DNA from: Rhyzopertha dominica
Taxonomy: Eukaryota > Arthropoda > Insecta > Coleoptera > Bostrichidae
Assembly: GCA_025024175.1 (NCBI GenBank)
Contig: QCXZ01000041.1
Span: forward strand, 45,875,786 to 45,939,785
Direction of reading: 5' to 3'
DNA: 64,000 nucleotides
The notes beneath the pieces are model-generated. The model did not search any database, was not told the origin of the DNA, and saw nothing but the letters and a program-made list of their open reading frames with translations. This document shows, piece by piece, positions 10,201-21,330 of the stretch. Position numbers and translations under genes: made by a program. Numbering within the stretch: the first letter of the stretch is position 1; each line of letters begins with the position of its first letter.

Positions 10201-12840
10201 AGAAAGATCTAAGACATAAATCTTAAGGTTGGTGGAACGCTGTTGGTTGGCTGGGGAAGTAGAGCAGGACCGGGTTCGATCGAGTTGTGTCTTAAATTGA
10301 TTATTTTAATGTAACAGCCACAATATTGTTTAGTTTTCAATGCTGATAATCGTATAGGTAACACAGAGAGGTGGGAACTCAACACTTTTTGTTTGGTATC
10401 CTTAAGATTAACAAATAAAATTTTGTACTCTAGAGGTAAATAGTAGCAAATCCATATAAGACAGAAGTTAGGAATCAAGCTGAATCTCACCCTCATCGTA
10501 CTCGAGTTTTGCTCAAAAGGTTTTCAATAAACAAGTCGGAATTTAAAAATGAAATATGACCATAACTACAAGTGATAATCCACTAATCATTTTATTGTTT
10601 TGAAGGGATATCTCTGGCATATGTTTTGAAAATAATGTTATTTAAATGTCCTCCTCGACTTCCTCTAGTTTTGTGAATTCTAGAGGTCCAATTTCCCTAC
10701 ATAAGTTTTGACCGTTAATATTCTGTCTAAGGTTTTGAGTTTTTCGTTGCATATTTCTGGATAACTAATAACCTCATAGAAATTAGTCTAAGATCTGGTT
10801 GGTCCATTTCCATCAGAATTTTTGAAAAACCCATCCAGGAAGCCTCACAAGATGCATAGCAAATGGCACCGCCTTTTCTTAACAAAAACATTCTTTTTGT
10901 GTATATTTATCAGCTTAGCTAACACATATTTCTTTATATTCCTATGTATATGCATTTATCATCCTATACCGTTTATTAGAAATGGTATGATTTCCATGAT
11001 GGACTTTAAACTTTAAAAATGTAAGGTCACGAAACACTCTTAGATTTCTCGAGGGTGTCAAACCGATCACTTATTTTAATGGTAAATTCGAAAAATTCTG
11101 CTCGGTGTTGAATTATGTAGGTATTTCTGAACTACTACAAAACACAGTTGTTTAAATTTGATTGTGATATATCAAGCAGTGTTGCCGCTGTTACAGTATC
11201 AGTAGTCGCTAATCCCAGGAAGTTGCAATTATTGTCATGGTTGATTGCCCTTTTAAGGCCCTTTCAGCTAGCCCATAAACATGATCGTATATATGTTCTC
11301 TTAAAAGAGATATTTGCTTGACTGTCTTTCGAGAAGGATATTTTCTTTGAAAAGCTTAAACAAATTTAGCATCATCATGATAATATTACGGTTTTGAATA
11401 CGGCAGTTGTTGTTTGGGCCATAAGTGTTTAAATTAAAAATCCATAGTTTCAACAAAGTTGTCTTGTAAGTCTATCATTTTTTCTTATATTCACCTTTTT
11501 GGCAGTATCTTCTGTATCATCTAGTGAAGACTATTAAAGTTGTAATTTGATATTGACAGATTTAGTTTCATCCGTCTGTAAGCCCAAAATTTTGCAACTT
11601 TATTCTGGGCACTCCATCTTACATTCCATTTTAAAGTCTGCTCATTTTCTTCAGATGTAAATTACTTTTGAATATTTCCTGGAAGTTTTTCGCAGCTCTA
11701 ACGACTTTACTTTCGAAATAGATTAGGAACAGAACAATTACAAGCAAGAATACATTTTGTTAATAATAAACACATCTTGACTAAGCGTTAACGAAAATAT
11801 TCAACATGAGCTTCATTTTGGTTTAAGCATTCTGTGACTTCGGGCAGATTGATTGTATTTCCTTACCTCATTTTTTTTATTGAAATTCCCAATATTAAGA
11901 ACTGGAGTAGAATAAGCTAATTCTTCGATTTGATCTTGAAAACAACCATTTAAGCGAGTCAGATCCCGAGATCTTCTAGTTATCAGAAATGCTCCTCGAT
12001 GTCTAATCTTACAACAAATATATCAGTATCCATCTGGTTGCACGAAGAACTCTCTCCATTGTTTCAAGAAATGGTTCTACTAGATTGTGTAGAATTTCCA
12101 AATGTATGCATTCTTTTCCGTAACGTCCCAACAATTTAACGAAAACATACATTCCACCATATTCAAATAAGTTCTTTATCCGTGGATATTTTCCAATACA
12201 ATTTCGCAGTATTATCTTAAGACTTCTTAATTCTTAACTCGTATTCCTTGAACTTAAAGAAATAACTATTTCATGAAAAAGGTTCAAAATTCCAAATTTC
12301 ACTCGTTGTAGTTAGAAACATAAATTTACAGACTGCATTTTAAAAACAGCTTCTTTTTTCAACTTTCGGTTAGTGACTAACCTTCGGCTTATATAGTCTC
12401 CGGTTTTCTTAAATAATACATTTACTTAGCTTTTGCAACCCACATTAAAGCTATTAATTACCTGTTCTTTTTTTGTTTCAGGTAAGCTTTTAACACCTTT
12501 ACTTGCCAAAGCTAATGGGTAAGTCATTAAGGATATTCTTATAAATTCCAAGTTGCGCTAAATTGCAAAAATTACGTCACGAAGACAAGTTTTGCATTTT
12601 TTAGAGATGTTTGCCAGCCTTGAAGCTCCACGCAGTTTTAAGTTAAACTGGAGTAAACCTCGTAACCCCATTAAAATAACTTTTATATGAAAAAATTAAA
12701 ACATTATGTTATACATACAAGACTGGGTCAGCAGCTAACTTATATTCAGATAAAAACGCAGGTTATAGCTGGTGTCTCCTGAAAAATGTATTATTTTGGA
12801 GTTACGAGTTTTGCTGCTTAGGGTGACTGTATACCGAGAG
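10200..12840. other. Long AT-rich spacer
   Basis: I found no gene, RNA gene or recognisable transposon across this stretch. Short open frames are at the level expected by chance in AT-rich DNA. Confidence 0.4.
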
Positions 12841-13220
12841 GGTGTACAATTAATGCAGAGGATTATGGTAAAACTATTCGAAACTTAAAACTGGCCCTGG
12901 AACAAAAACGTCCGAATTTTAATGAACAAAAGAATGACAGGCGCATGGGTCAGAATGCTCGTAAAGTTGATGATATTATCAAAGACTGTGGCTTTACAAA
13001 ACTACACCATATACCTAATGGCCGAGATTTAGCACATAGCGACTTCTTGTTATTTAAAAATATGAATCATATGAAGAGTTAATTTACTTATGCTGTTAAG
13101 AGTTATTTTTCAGACCTTTGAGTAATTTAGTTTTTGGTGGAATTACACAGTTGTAGAGACGTTGGGAGAAATGCGCTAGTGCAGACTGTAGAAGGAACGT
13201 TACGTTGCAAATAAAGTATT
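12840..13220 (+). pseudogene. Mariner transposase C-terminal relic
   Basis: The plus strand reads as the second half of a mariner transposase. It shows INAEDYGKTIRNLKLALEQK (about 12851-12910), then CGFTKLHHIPN and LAHSDFLLFKN (about 12990-13065), then AVKSYFSDL and RRWEKC with in-frame breaks. These match the usual order of the mariner catalytic core up to the helix after the third catalytic residue. The N-terminal DNA-binding half is absent, and the expected HDNAPAH block with the second catalytic Asp is unrecognisable. It is an old, inactive copy and not the same subfamily as the one at 3.3 kb. Confidence 0.75.
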
Positions 13221-13299
13221 GTTCAAAGTCACTCTTCTTTCATAGTTAGATTTCTTTAGATTTTTTAAGTATTATATGTATGCTAGAGCCGCCCCTGTA

Positions 13300-13560
13300 A
13301 GAGTAAATGGGCTGCATCGTACGCAAGCCCCTAAAGAACGTTCGCCGCTCATACAAAACGGGTCCCCATTTCCCTATTTCCTCCGATAATCGCGAAAAAG
13401 CAAACGTTTATTGCAAAATTATCGTCCATTTTGCGGTATCAAAGGGACCAACGATCTCCGTTCTGAAAAGCACGATGGAGTTCGCCCTTGGCGCTGTAAG
13501 CAGGGACACAGTGACGGCGAAAGTTGCTGGACAATACCGAACACATTGAATAGCTAGGGA
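13300..13560. other. GC-richer island, possible conserved non-coding element
   Basis: This GC-richer block carries an 80-codon plus frame without recognisable similarity and an overlapping minus frame. It includes TTTATTGC-type homeodomain-like words. Function is not shown. Confidence 0.3.
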
Positions 13561-13888
13561 TACAATAAGTATAGCGTATACTACTTTTGAATTGCGTAGG
13601 ATTGGTTATGATTTTTGCCACATGAACATGATATAGAGTAAGACAACCGCTAATTGTCCGTGGAACACCTGTTGAGCGCAGCTGTGCGCTTGGTTCATAT
13701 AGGTAGATCATTTGCAGCCTGACTCAATGTTTTTCTGATAATTGGCCTATGAGCTCAGGGAAGTCTCACTTAGTTTCATTAAAAGAATTCGTATGGCATT
13801 ATTACTATATCAGTAGTCCAACGAAACAGTCCAATCCTAATTTTATTTTTTACACCAACAAACTACACTTCTAATAACAAAATTACTT

Positions 13889-14077
13889 CTATGCCATGTC
13901 GCCTGCGCCAAAACAATCTGTGGACGGCTGTTTCGTACCTATATAAGGGAAGCCAGATCTATGCCGTGTCGTATGCGTTGGGGTTGGGACTATGGCTGTG
14001 CTGAGCAGGCTTTATAAGTTGAAACAGCTGTCCGCAGACGAGTGGGGATGATATCGTATTGCTACTAGATGGCATAG
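13889..14077. repeat. MITE-like 189-bp repeat with inverted ends
   Basis: CTATGCCAT at 13889-13897 is answered by ATGGCATAG at 14069-14077. Inside these, an 18-bp imperfect inverted repeat (TCTGTGGACGGCTGTTTC against GAAACAGCTGTCCGCAGA, two mismatches) lies at about 13917-14038. The word CTATGCCGTG is also repeated internally. This is the layout of a small non-autonomous DNA element, but no target duplication was found. Confidence 0.45.
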
Positions 14078-14079
14078 TG

Positions 14080-15480
14080 TTGTTTACATTCTAATTCTCG
14101 CAAATCACACTTCTTAAACCTGAAAAGTAAAAACAAACGCAATAATTTTAGACAATTTCAGCTTCTGGCCTCAACTAGGGTGGATTAAACCAATTATTTT
14201 CAAATGAATATCCAAAAAGCATTTGAATTGTTTCATTTATATATCTCTACGCTTTGGCATCACTTATTTTATATATGTATATTTAGACATAATAACCTTT
14301 ACACATTTTTATTTCCTTGCAGTTGAAAAAATTCACTTGAAATATGAGAGAAAGTTACACTCTCCTTAGTTTTTATCATTTATAAGTATTGCATACTGAA
14401 ATAACCCGGTAAAATGGAAAGGAACCAATTAATATCCAAGGCGACTAATAAAAAACAACGCGTGTGTAGTAAAATTTTAATAACAACGAATATAGCTACC
14501 TGTATAAAATCTCGATTATAGAACATTGATAGTTTCCGATAAATATACTTTGATGCGAATGATTTTAATAATTTAATTTATTTTAAAAAAAGCTAATGTT
14601 CTGATTTTACTCAATATATTTATTTAAAAGGCAATTATTATCTGCAAGTAGACGCTACCGAAAAATCAAGTAGAAAAGCTAAAACCTAATGTGACATCGG
14701 AATAAATGAAGGCTGTTGAGGATTTAAATAGAGATAGGTTTGACATAGTTACTAGAGCGAATAAAAAATAAACTCATTGTACATAGGGTAGATTATGGAA
14801 CCAAAAATAGTAAATCATTCGCTAAAGAAAACCAAAAAGTTAACCAGAAATTCTACCTAAAAGATTTCCAAAATTATTAATGACCTTGTTGATAATTGGC
14901 AATCCTTGTTACAAAGTAGCGAATTTTTTTTCAAATTACTTAATGCCAAACCCGTAGTTTCAGTAAAAAAAAATAGGTTTTATTAATGTTACCAAAGGAT
15001 TGCGTCGTTCAAAATTGATAATATGGCTAATTTTAACGTGATGTATTTATTAATTGAAGTAGGCATGCCTTGACACCAAATCTAAACTTAGTTTATGTGC
15101 TAAGCGGTGAAATAGCCAAATTATCTGAGCATTGTTTAAAATCTTTTTATTTCATATGGAAAATAATGTTTAGGAACAAAAATTTTTGTCAGAATTGCGC
15201 ATTGAGCTCACCCTTAGGTCCTATACAGGATGTTCGGCATTAAGTGAGCAACTTCTTGGAATATGAAAACTGGTGTAAAAAATAACATATTCACATATTG
15301 TGCATTTGTTATAACAGTTATGTATACATTATAGGCATAAACAGATAAAGCAATATATAAAAAGTATATATTATAATAAAATAAATATATTTATAACAAT
15401 AACATAACACAATATATCAGGTTTTTTTAACTAAGGTAACTGAACTTTTCGTTCTTTAACTATTGCAAACTGTTTCATTA
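14080..15480. other. AT-rich spacer with a possible lone mariner end
   Basis: No gene is seen. At about 15224 the sequence TACAGGATGTTCGGC resembles the outer end of a Tc1/mariner-type MITE, but I could not find its partner. Confidence 0.35.
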
Positions 15481-15489
15481 AGTCTTTGA

Positions 15490-16990
15490 TATTCAGCTCT
15501 TTTAATATATCGGATTCTACTTAAATTATAGCCAAATTAGTTTTGTGACACAGACAATCGTAAATAATTTTTTATTATTTTAGGCTTTGAAAGAGATCTC
15601 TTTGTGGTAACAACAGAAACCGGCATTTTCAGTAAAATACGAAAAACTATGCTCGTATTTAGGTTACACTCGACGAAGTTGTTAGTTATTATATAATTTC
15701 ATGTACTTTCTGGAGGTAATAAGTTTTTCATCAAAATTTTGTAGATATTGCAATTATTTAACAAGCTGAACAGCAATAATGTTTCATTCATCCTTTAATA
15801 CATTTTCGAGTTTTTGACATGACTTTTCCTTTTCAGAATAATTTTTAAATTTATCAATATTCCATAAAAACTCAAAATTGTCAGAGTATGGAGTAAGTTT
15901 TGTCGTATATTGGTTCATCAATTTATTCATTGTTAAAACGGTTTTTTTACTTTTCACCATTTTAACATTATTTGTCTTTTGAATGTATGTTCTAAGTCTA
16001 AGCTGGATGCTATTTCTTTGGCATCAAAGAAGTCATGAAAATCTTTTTGAACGATAAGTCTTCAAAAAGAAAAGTTATTATAAGTGCGTACAACACTAAG
16101 CGACATCAATTTTTTGAATGATTTTACTAACAATGTTTACCTTAATTCAAAAAAATATGTGCCGTAATATAAACATGCATATAAAATCAAAATTCTGCAG
16201 TTTTGTAGCCAACGGTGCGGCCAAACTTTTTACGCAATTTTCAAAATATTCTTGATTAATTTCAAAAAGGACATCATAAACCTCTCCAAGATCATACCTT
16301 AAAGGAGCTATTGTTTCTAAGTAATTACTTTTGAGAAAAGACCATCGTTTTGTAGATGCGGAAAAATACATGCAGTTCTTCTACCAATAAAAACAGTTAA
16401 AGGCCGAAGTTTAGATTTTGCTGCATCATTAACGATTAAATTTAGGGTACGGTTGTAACGGCGCAAAAAAGCGCGCGGATTTAAATCCAATTTTTTCTTT
16501 GTAAACCATTACGCTTATCACGCATATTTGCGCCATTGTAATCCTGACCCCGCAGATCGTTGATATTTATTACTTCCTTCTCTAGCGGCGAAAAGAGAAA
16601 TTTGGTCAACTCCTTATATATAGGACAAAATAATAAAAAATGTTCTTCTATGTAATTTTTAAGTTGACAAATCTTACACAAACTGAGATCTGTTCTTGAT
16701 GGCTAGTAAGAAGCGCTGTCTAGTAATATGTTGCCTTTTTAGTCAGTTCTGTAATGTTGTATTTGATATTTTTACCCATCAAACTGATCAGTTCATCTTG
16801 TATTTTATCTGAAGTTACCGTGATTTTTCTCAAACAATTTGTTACTACGTCCAGTAAAAGCTAAATCCTCTTTTCCTCTTTTGAAGTTTAATAAGACCTT
16901 TTGGGCGCCTTTTATGCCCTTATCGATGGTGCTACCCTGAATAACATTTAAATTATTAACAAGCTTCATAGAAACTAATTTTTATTAGTA
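15490..16990 (-). pseudogene. hAT-type transposase relic (DUF4371 plus dimerisation region)
   Basis: Reading the minus strand from about 16990 downward gives the parts of a DUF4371/hAT transposase in the right order. A QDELISLMGKNIK..ITELTKKATYY block lies at about 16820-16730. DLRGQDYNGANMRDKRNGLQ, the RNase-H-fold signature of this group, is at about 16570-16510. LIVNDAAKS and FSASTKRWSFLKS lie at about 16440-16310. Near 15620-15540 comes a C-terminal PVSVVTTKRSLSKPKIIKNY, which is the hAT dimerisation helix. Frames change between blocks and stops occur. The related vertebrate genes are the ZMYM/TTF-type hAT derivatives. Element ends and the 8-bp target duplication were not found. It is dead as a gene. 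Confidence 0.8.
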
Positions 16991-17029
16991 GAATCGCAAC
17001 ACTCTTTGGCTTTTTTCTCTACGCCACTG

Positions 17030-17290
17030 CCTGTGGTGTTAGGGAGTTGTAATATTCTTCAGATATTTCCCTGCCAGCTGCCCCGCGGCGCTGTTGTTCC
17101 GGCCCTTTCAGATTCAAAGTACTCAACGAGGCGAGAATTGAATTAAAAAGTGCTGAAAACTCCCCGATGCACCACCAGGATTTATTTAAATGTGAAAGCC
17201 CTCGGCGTCGTAAGGTTTCTAATCGTTAAATTTAATTAGGGGCTTGATCTGCAGGTGAAACTTTCTAGAGCTTTGTTTGATCGCGGAGCA
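17030..17290. other. GC-richer island, possible conserved non-coding element
   Basis: This block contains a GC-rich core (CTGCCCCGCGGCGCTG) beside ATTTA and TTAATTAG words. It has no long open frame. The composition and homeodomain-like words suggest non-coding conservation, but this is inference. Confidence 0.35.
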
Positions 17291-18552
17291 TTTCGGTTGG
17301 AATGTGGCTTAATTTACCAGCATACTCTTATCAAATTACTTACGATAGTGTGTCGAATTGAGCACTAAGTATGTTTGTCGCTCAGCTTTTTAGTGGTTTA
17401 CTAGGAACCATCATTTACTTAAAATCCGGAAAACTACAAAGGTCTTTTAGATTTTTGATTATTAATTGTTGCCTACTTTTTCTAATGGAACATCCTATTT
17501 TCGATTTTGTTCTTGTATTCTTTATGAATATTTAGTTTCACCATCGGTTATGTATAAAATATACCACGATGCAGTTATTCGACATTTTTTAAATAAAGAT
17601 GACTATGACTTTTTTCTGTTTATAAATAGTATCTATAAAAATGCTATTTAGGGAGCAGAGCCAAATAAAATCTTCAAAAATGTTGTTAGACAAAATGTGT
17701 TAACTATAATTATGTCATTTTTCGACATTCCTCCACTGCTTTGGAATTTCTTTGGGCGTGTGCAGATCCACTCAGATACCACTTGGATCGCTTGATCATT
17801 ATTAAAAAAATAATCTAATTGCCTCTTTAAGTTGACCAAAGGCATGATAATGGCTTGGAGCGAGGTTAAGGGAATAAGGAGGATGCGGGAGGTCTAAATA
17901 CCAAAACTAGTACATTGTTAGTATGCAAAATGGAGGCACATAAGAGTGTTCATTTCAGCAATACATATGTAAAAAGACGCCCAAAAGGCGTGAAGAGTAT
18001 ATATTAGAAAAAAAAAGAAAAAGTTGCAGAAATAGTGGTGTGTAAGCACTCATAATCTTTAAATATGGGAAGGAACAAACTCATATTGCGCTCTGGTTAT
18101 ACATAACATGTTCTTCTAAATATGCCTGTAAATCTGTATCATTTGACCAAAGAAACTCATAATTTCGTCAGTATTATGAAGCTGCTGACTACAATAAGCA
18201 GAGTTTTTTCTTTTGGGACTGATTCAGTATATTTGCGCTAAGCCATAAGAAAGTTCAGCTACTTGTTCAGAAGAAGAAAATGGGACAGACTACGATTACG
18301 GATCAGCATGGTAAAGGGGTGAAAACAAAAAAGTATTTGCCGGAACTGCGCCAGCAACTCAGCAACGTTGAGAGCTTTCCTCGCGAGAAAAATCACTACA
18401 GTCGTAATAAATCAATAAAGGAATTTAAATCCAAATCGCATGTCTTCGGCGTTCAAGAAGAAATATCCTAATTGATCGGTCACTTATAAGTATTACAGAC
18501 TAGTATTTAAGCACTTCCCAAATCTCTGGTTTGGGCGACCTAGGTTCGTAAT
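17290..18552. other. AT-rich spacer
   Basis: I see no recognisable gene. Short frames at 17466-17651 (plus) and 17845-17648 (minus) have no similarity I can name. Confidence 0.35.
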
Positions 18553-19057
18553 GCGATCAAAATAGGCTCAAATCATAAGTTTAAGCCAAAATGTTGGTAT
18601 AGGTACGTAGATGACACTTTTGTTATTTGGCCCCATGGTATAGAAGAGTTGGGTAGGTTTCTAAATCATTTGAACAGTCAAAATCCCGACATAAAATTTA
18701 CTATGGAATTAGGAAGCAATGGTAGTTTACCTTTCTTGGATGTCCAAATTTACAGAACAAACACTGGGCAGTTAGGACACAAGGTTTACAGAAACACAAC
18801 ACACCAACACACACAGACAGATATTTACATGCCACATCTCACCACCCTCCCTCTCAAAGGAATAGTCTTATAAGGACGTTATTTGTTAGAGCACAAAGGA
18901 TATCAGATGAAAGTTCTTTACAAAAAGAAATATATCATCTTAAATTAGCGCTAGTGAGAAATGGTTATAGCAATAAGAATATTTGGTCAGTTTTTAATAA
19001 AAGTGCTCATCCAAATCAAGTAAATTCTCAGCCAGGACAAAGTAAATTGAAATTGAG

Positions 19058-19090
19058 CTGAAAGGCCTTGTACATAAGAAGGCCTTTCAG
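19058..19090. repeat. Perfect 12-bp inverted repeat inside PLE-A
   Basis: CTGAAAGGCCTT (19058-19069) is followed by a 9-nt loop and its exact complement AAGGCCTTTCAG (19079-19090). The related copy near 35650-35690 has only one arm, so the second arm arose in this copy. Confidence 0.85.
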
Positions 19091-19672
19091 AAAAATTAAA
19101 GGGGATTCTTAGAAAGCACAATATTTTAGTTGTTGATTGTACATATAATAATTTAGATAAAATTTTAAATTCTACTAAAGACAAAGTACATTTAGAGAGC
19201 GAAGGTGTTTACAAAATTACTTGTTCTTGTGGCAAGTGTTACATAGGTCAAACTAAAAGAAAAGAACACATGCGTGCTACTAGGCTGCAACAGATAGATA
19301 AATCTTCCGTAGCTGAACACACATATTTGACTAAACACATGATTGACTTTGATAAAACAAAAATTTTACATAGAGAAGATTATTATCAAAAACGTCTAAT
19401 AAAAGAAGCTATAGAAATTTGTAGAAATATTAATAATTTTAATAGAGATTNTGGAAATTATGAGTTAAGTGACATTTGGAAGGCTATTTTGTAGTTATCT
19501 GTTATTAAGTAGTTCGTGTATATCTAGTAGGTAGGTAGTTCCTTTTTCGTGGTTAGGTTCTTTTCTATCAGGTTGGCACGTTGTTTCTATGACGTCTCGC
19601 TTCCTTGGTGAATTGTTTATTTACTTTCAGAATTTTGTTTGAACTTGTGTCAAGCAAATTTTGAGGTTCTTC

Positions 19673-19712
19673 GTCTTTGACAAAGATTACAGGTGTAATC
19701 GATATGTCAGAC
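19673..19712 (+). ncRNA. Hammerhead-like motif at the PLE-A 3' end
   Basis: Stem I is GTCT (19673-19676) with AGAC (19709-19712). The core reads TTGACAA at 19677-19683 instead of CTGANGA. One extra base follows. Stem II is a perfect six-pair GATTAC/GTAATC (19685-19690 and 19695-19700). Then come GATAT, decayed from GAAAC, and GTC (19706-19708). The same TTGACAA variant occurs in the PLE-B motif at 49934. Confidence 0.5.
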
Positions 19713-19859
19713 TTATAATTTTTTGTCAGTGTTTTGGAGAAACAGCGATCTTTCCGAAAATATATTATCTTAGGCTCAAATCATTTCCTTCTAATCGTAA
19801 GGCAGAAAAGAAGGAGTCACAATGAATTACGAAATCACAAAGTGTAGATAGTGATAGTA

Positions 19860-20265
19860 CCTGACCTAACCTGACCCTTTATTTTACAGAATTACATACC
19901 TCCCCCTGAAATATTTGTTAAATGAGGCTGCTTAGGGATACGTTTTGAGATCTATCTGCAGTTGATTGAGGTGTAGACAGCACAGCATAGACATGCATTT
20001 TATAGTGAAAGAGATACTAAAATCTTAAAATAGGTAGTCAGAAATAATGTTGGGACTATTCCCCAGTGAAATGAGAGGTCAGGGATTCCGGAATATTTTT
20101 TGAATAAGGATGCTAGAAAATGCATTTTGAGGATTTTCACTGATTTTTTTCGATGTGAAAGACCATGAAAACGATACTAAAATCTTAATATTTAGTAGTC
20201 AGAAATAATGTTTGGCTTGCTCCTCTTTTAAATGAGGATGCTTAGAAATGCCTTTTGAGTGTGTT
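19860..20265. repeat. Degenerate tandem repeat, unit about 150 bp
   Basis: Three related blocks repeat in the same orientation. Each has a TAAATGAGG..GCTTAG or similar core leading to a TTTTGAG end (near 19953, 20136 and 20259). Two copies of GATACTAAAATCTTAA followed by AGTCAGAAATAATGTT begin near 20015 and 20179. The first unit also contains the GCATAGACATGCATTTTA word shared with the element at 8350-8565. Confidence 0.6.
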
Positions 20266-20880
20266 AAACGAATAAAAGACCGCCGTGCTCCAGTGGAGTT
20301 AACAGAAACTTCTAGATCCCAAAAACAACATTTCAACTTTCAAAACAAGGTTCTATTTAATACATTTTTAGTGCGCTATTAAGGTTTTCATGTGACTTTG
20401 CTGCGTATTTAAGTACTTGGAAAATTACGACCTTTTTCGGGGGTTTAAGTTATAAAAGTTATTATTAGAACTCCGTAGTGAGCTTGAGCTCAACCCAAAT
20501 TATTGAGAGACGTTTTAAAATTCTGGAACTCAGTCTTTAATAGTAACGTATGAAAAACTGATTATCCGGTTTTAATAATTTCATTAGAAGGACTTTGTTT
20601 TGACGGACTGTACTATGAAATGCTTTATTTATAAAGTAGAACGCATCATTGCGTAGCTAAAGGCAAAATAGAAACTAGAAACATCACAAATGTTAGTCGA
20701 TGAGAAATACGCCCACATTGTTTTCGTTTTCCGGAAGAAGTTACGTAACAGCTATTGACGAAACACATATCTCATACTGTAAAATGTTTATTTATCTGAA
20801 AAAGGGGACACAAATTGCATAACATAAATGTTAAAACTCACTCCAAAATCTTTAAAAATAGATTCTCAGTTTCTAAACAT
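20265..20880. other. Spacer without recognised genes
   Basis: I see nothing I can support as a gene or element here. Confidence 0.35.
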
Positions 20881-21330
20881 TAATGCACTTGATTTCTTGT
20901 AGTGTATCTCGCGTTTTGTTGTTTCCAGGAACATTTTTTATAATCAACGATAAATCGAGCCGGCCATGAGATAGGGCCTTGAAAGTTCAGATACACAAAC
21001 AAGCATTTCCTATCGAGATCATTGGTTACGTCACGACCCAGTGGAATTTCTTGCACTCGTCCCATCGGAAGTGGCAATCGCCAGATCGCCTTAAATGACG
21101 GTTGAATTTCCTGATCGCATATCGACGGGTGTTCGTCGCGGTTTATACTGACGAATGCGTTGTTTATTTGCGACTGTTATCGACTGCTTATCGGCCGGTG
21201 ACAGAACGCATCGAAACGTCTATTAGAATCGTGGATAAATATGTAAGGACGGTCACGCGCGTGTGGTCACGGCCTGTGATGTCACTAAGTGCACTTTACT
21301 CGCAAAACGATTTTTTTTGTGAAAGTGAGT
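20880..21330. other. GC-richer island with short frames on both strands
   Basis: A 65-codon minus frame (21077-20880) and a 76-codon plus frame (21102-21332) lie back to back. Neither product is recognised. The block is GC-richer than its flanks and may be conserved non-coding DNA or an exon of an unrecognised gene. Confidence 0.3.

Larger units (their letters stand above)
18552..19730 (+). mobile_element. Penelope-like element family A, 5'-truncated relic
   Basis: Penelope-like elements encode a telomerase-like reverse transcriptase joined to a GIY-YIG endonuclease. Here the RT palm motif YVDD (18604-18615) is followed by SLPFLDVQIYR, then by the connector region (RNGYSNKNIWSVF). A stop-interrupted stretch follows, then EGVYKITC..CYIGQTK, the start of the GIY-YIG domain, at about 19202-19260. 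The GIY-YIG part (to 19494) appears to lack several residues just after YIGQT, where the catalytic Arg normally sits. Frameshifts separate RT and nuclease, so the copy is inactive. A hammerhead-like motif lies 180 bp downstream, which fits the terminal repeat of a PLE. The copy at 35600-36665 is the same family. Confidence 0.85.

Noticed and set aside
10255..10300. GGTTCGATC word as a possible tRNA T-arm
   Set aside because: No acceptor stem, D-arm or anticodon arm could be folded around it. No tRNA gene was found by eye anywhere in the window.
15224..15260. TACAGGATGTTC as a full Tc1/mariner MITE
   Set aside because: Only one end resembles such an element and no inverted partner was found.
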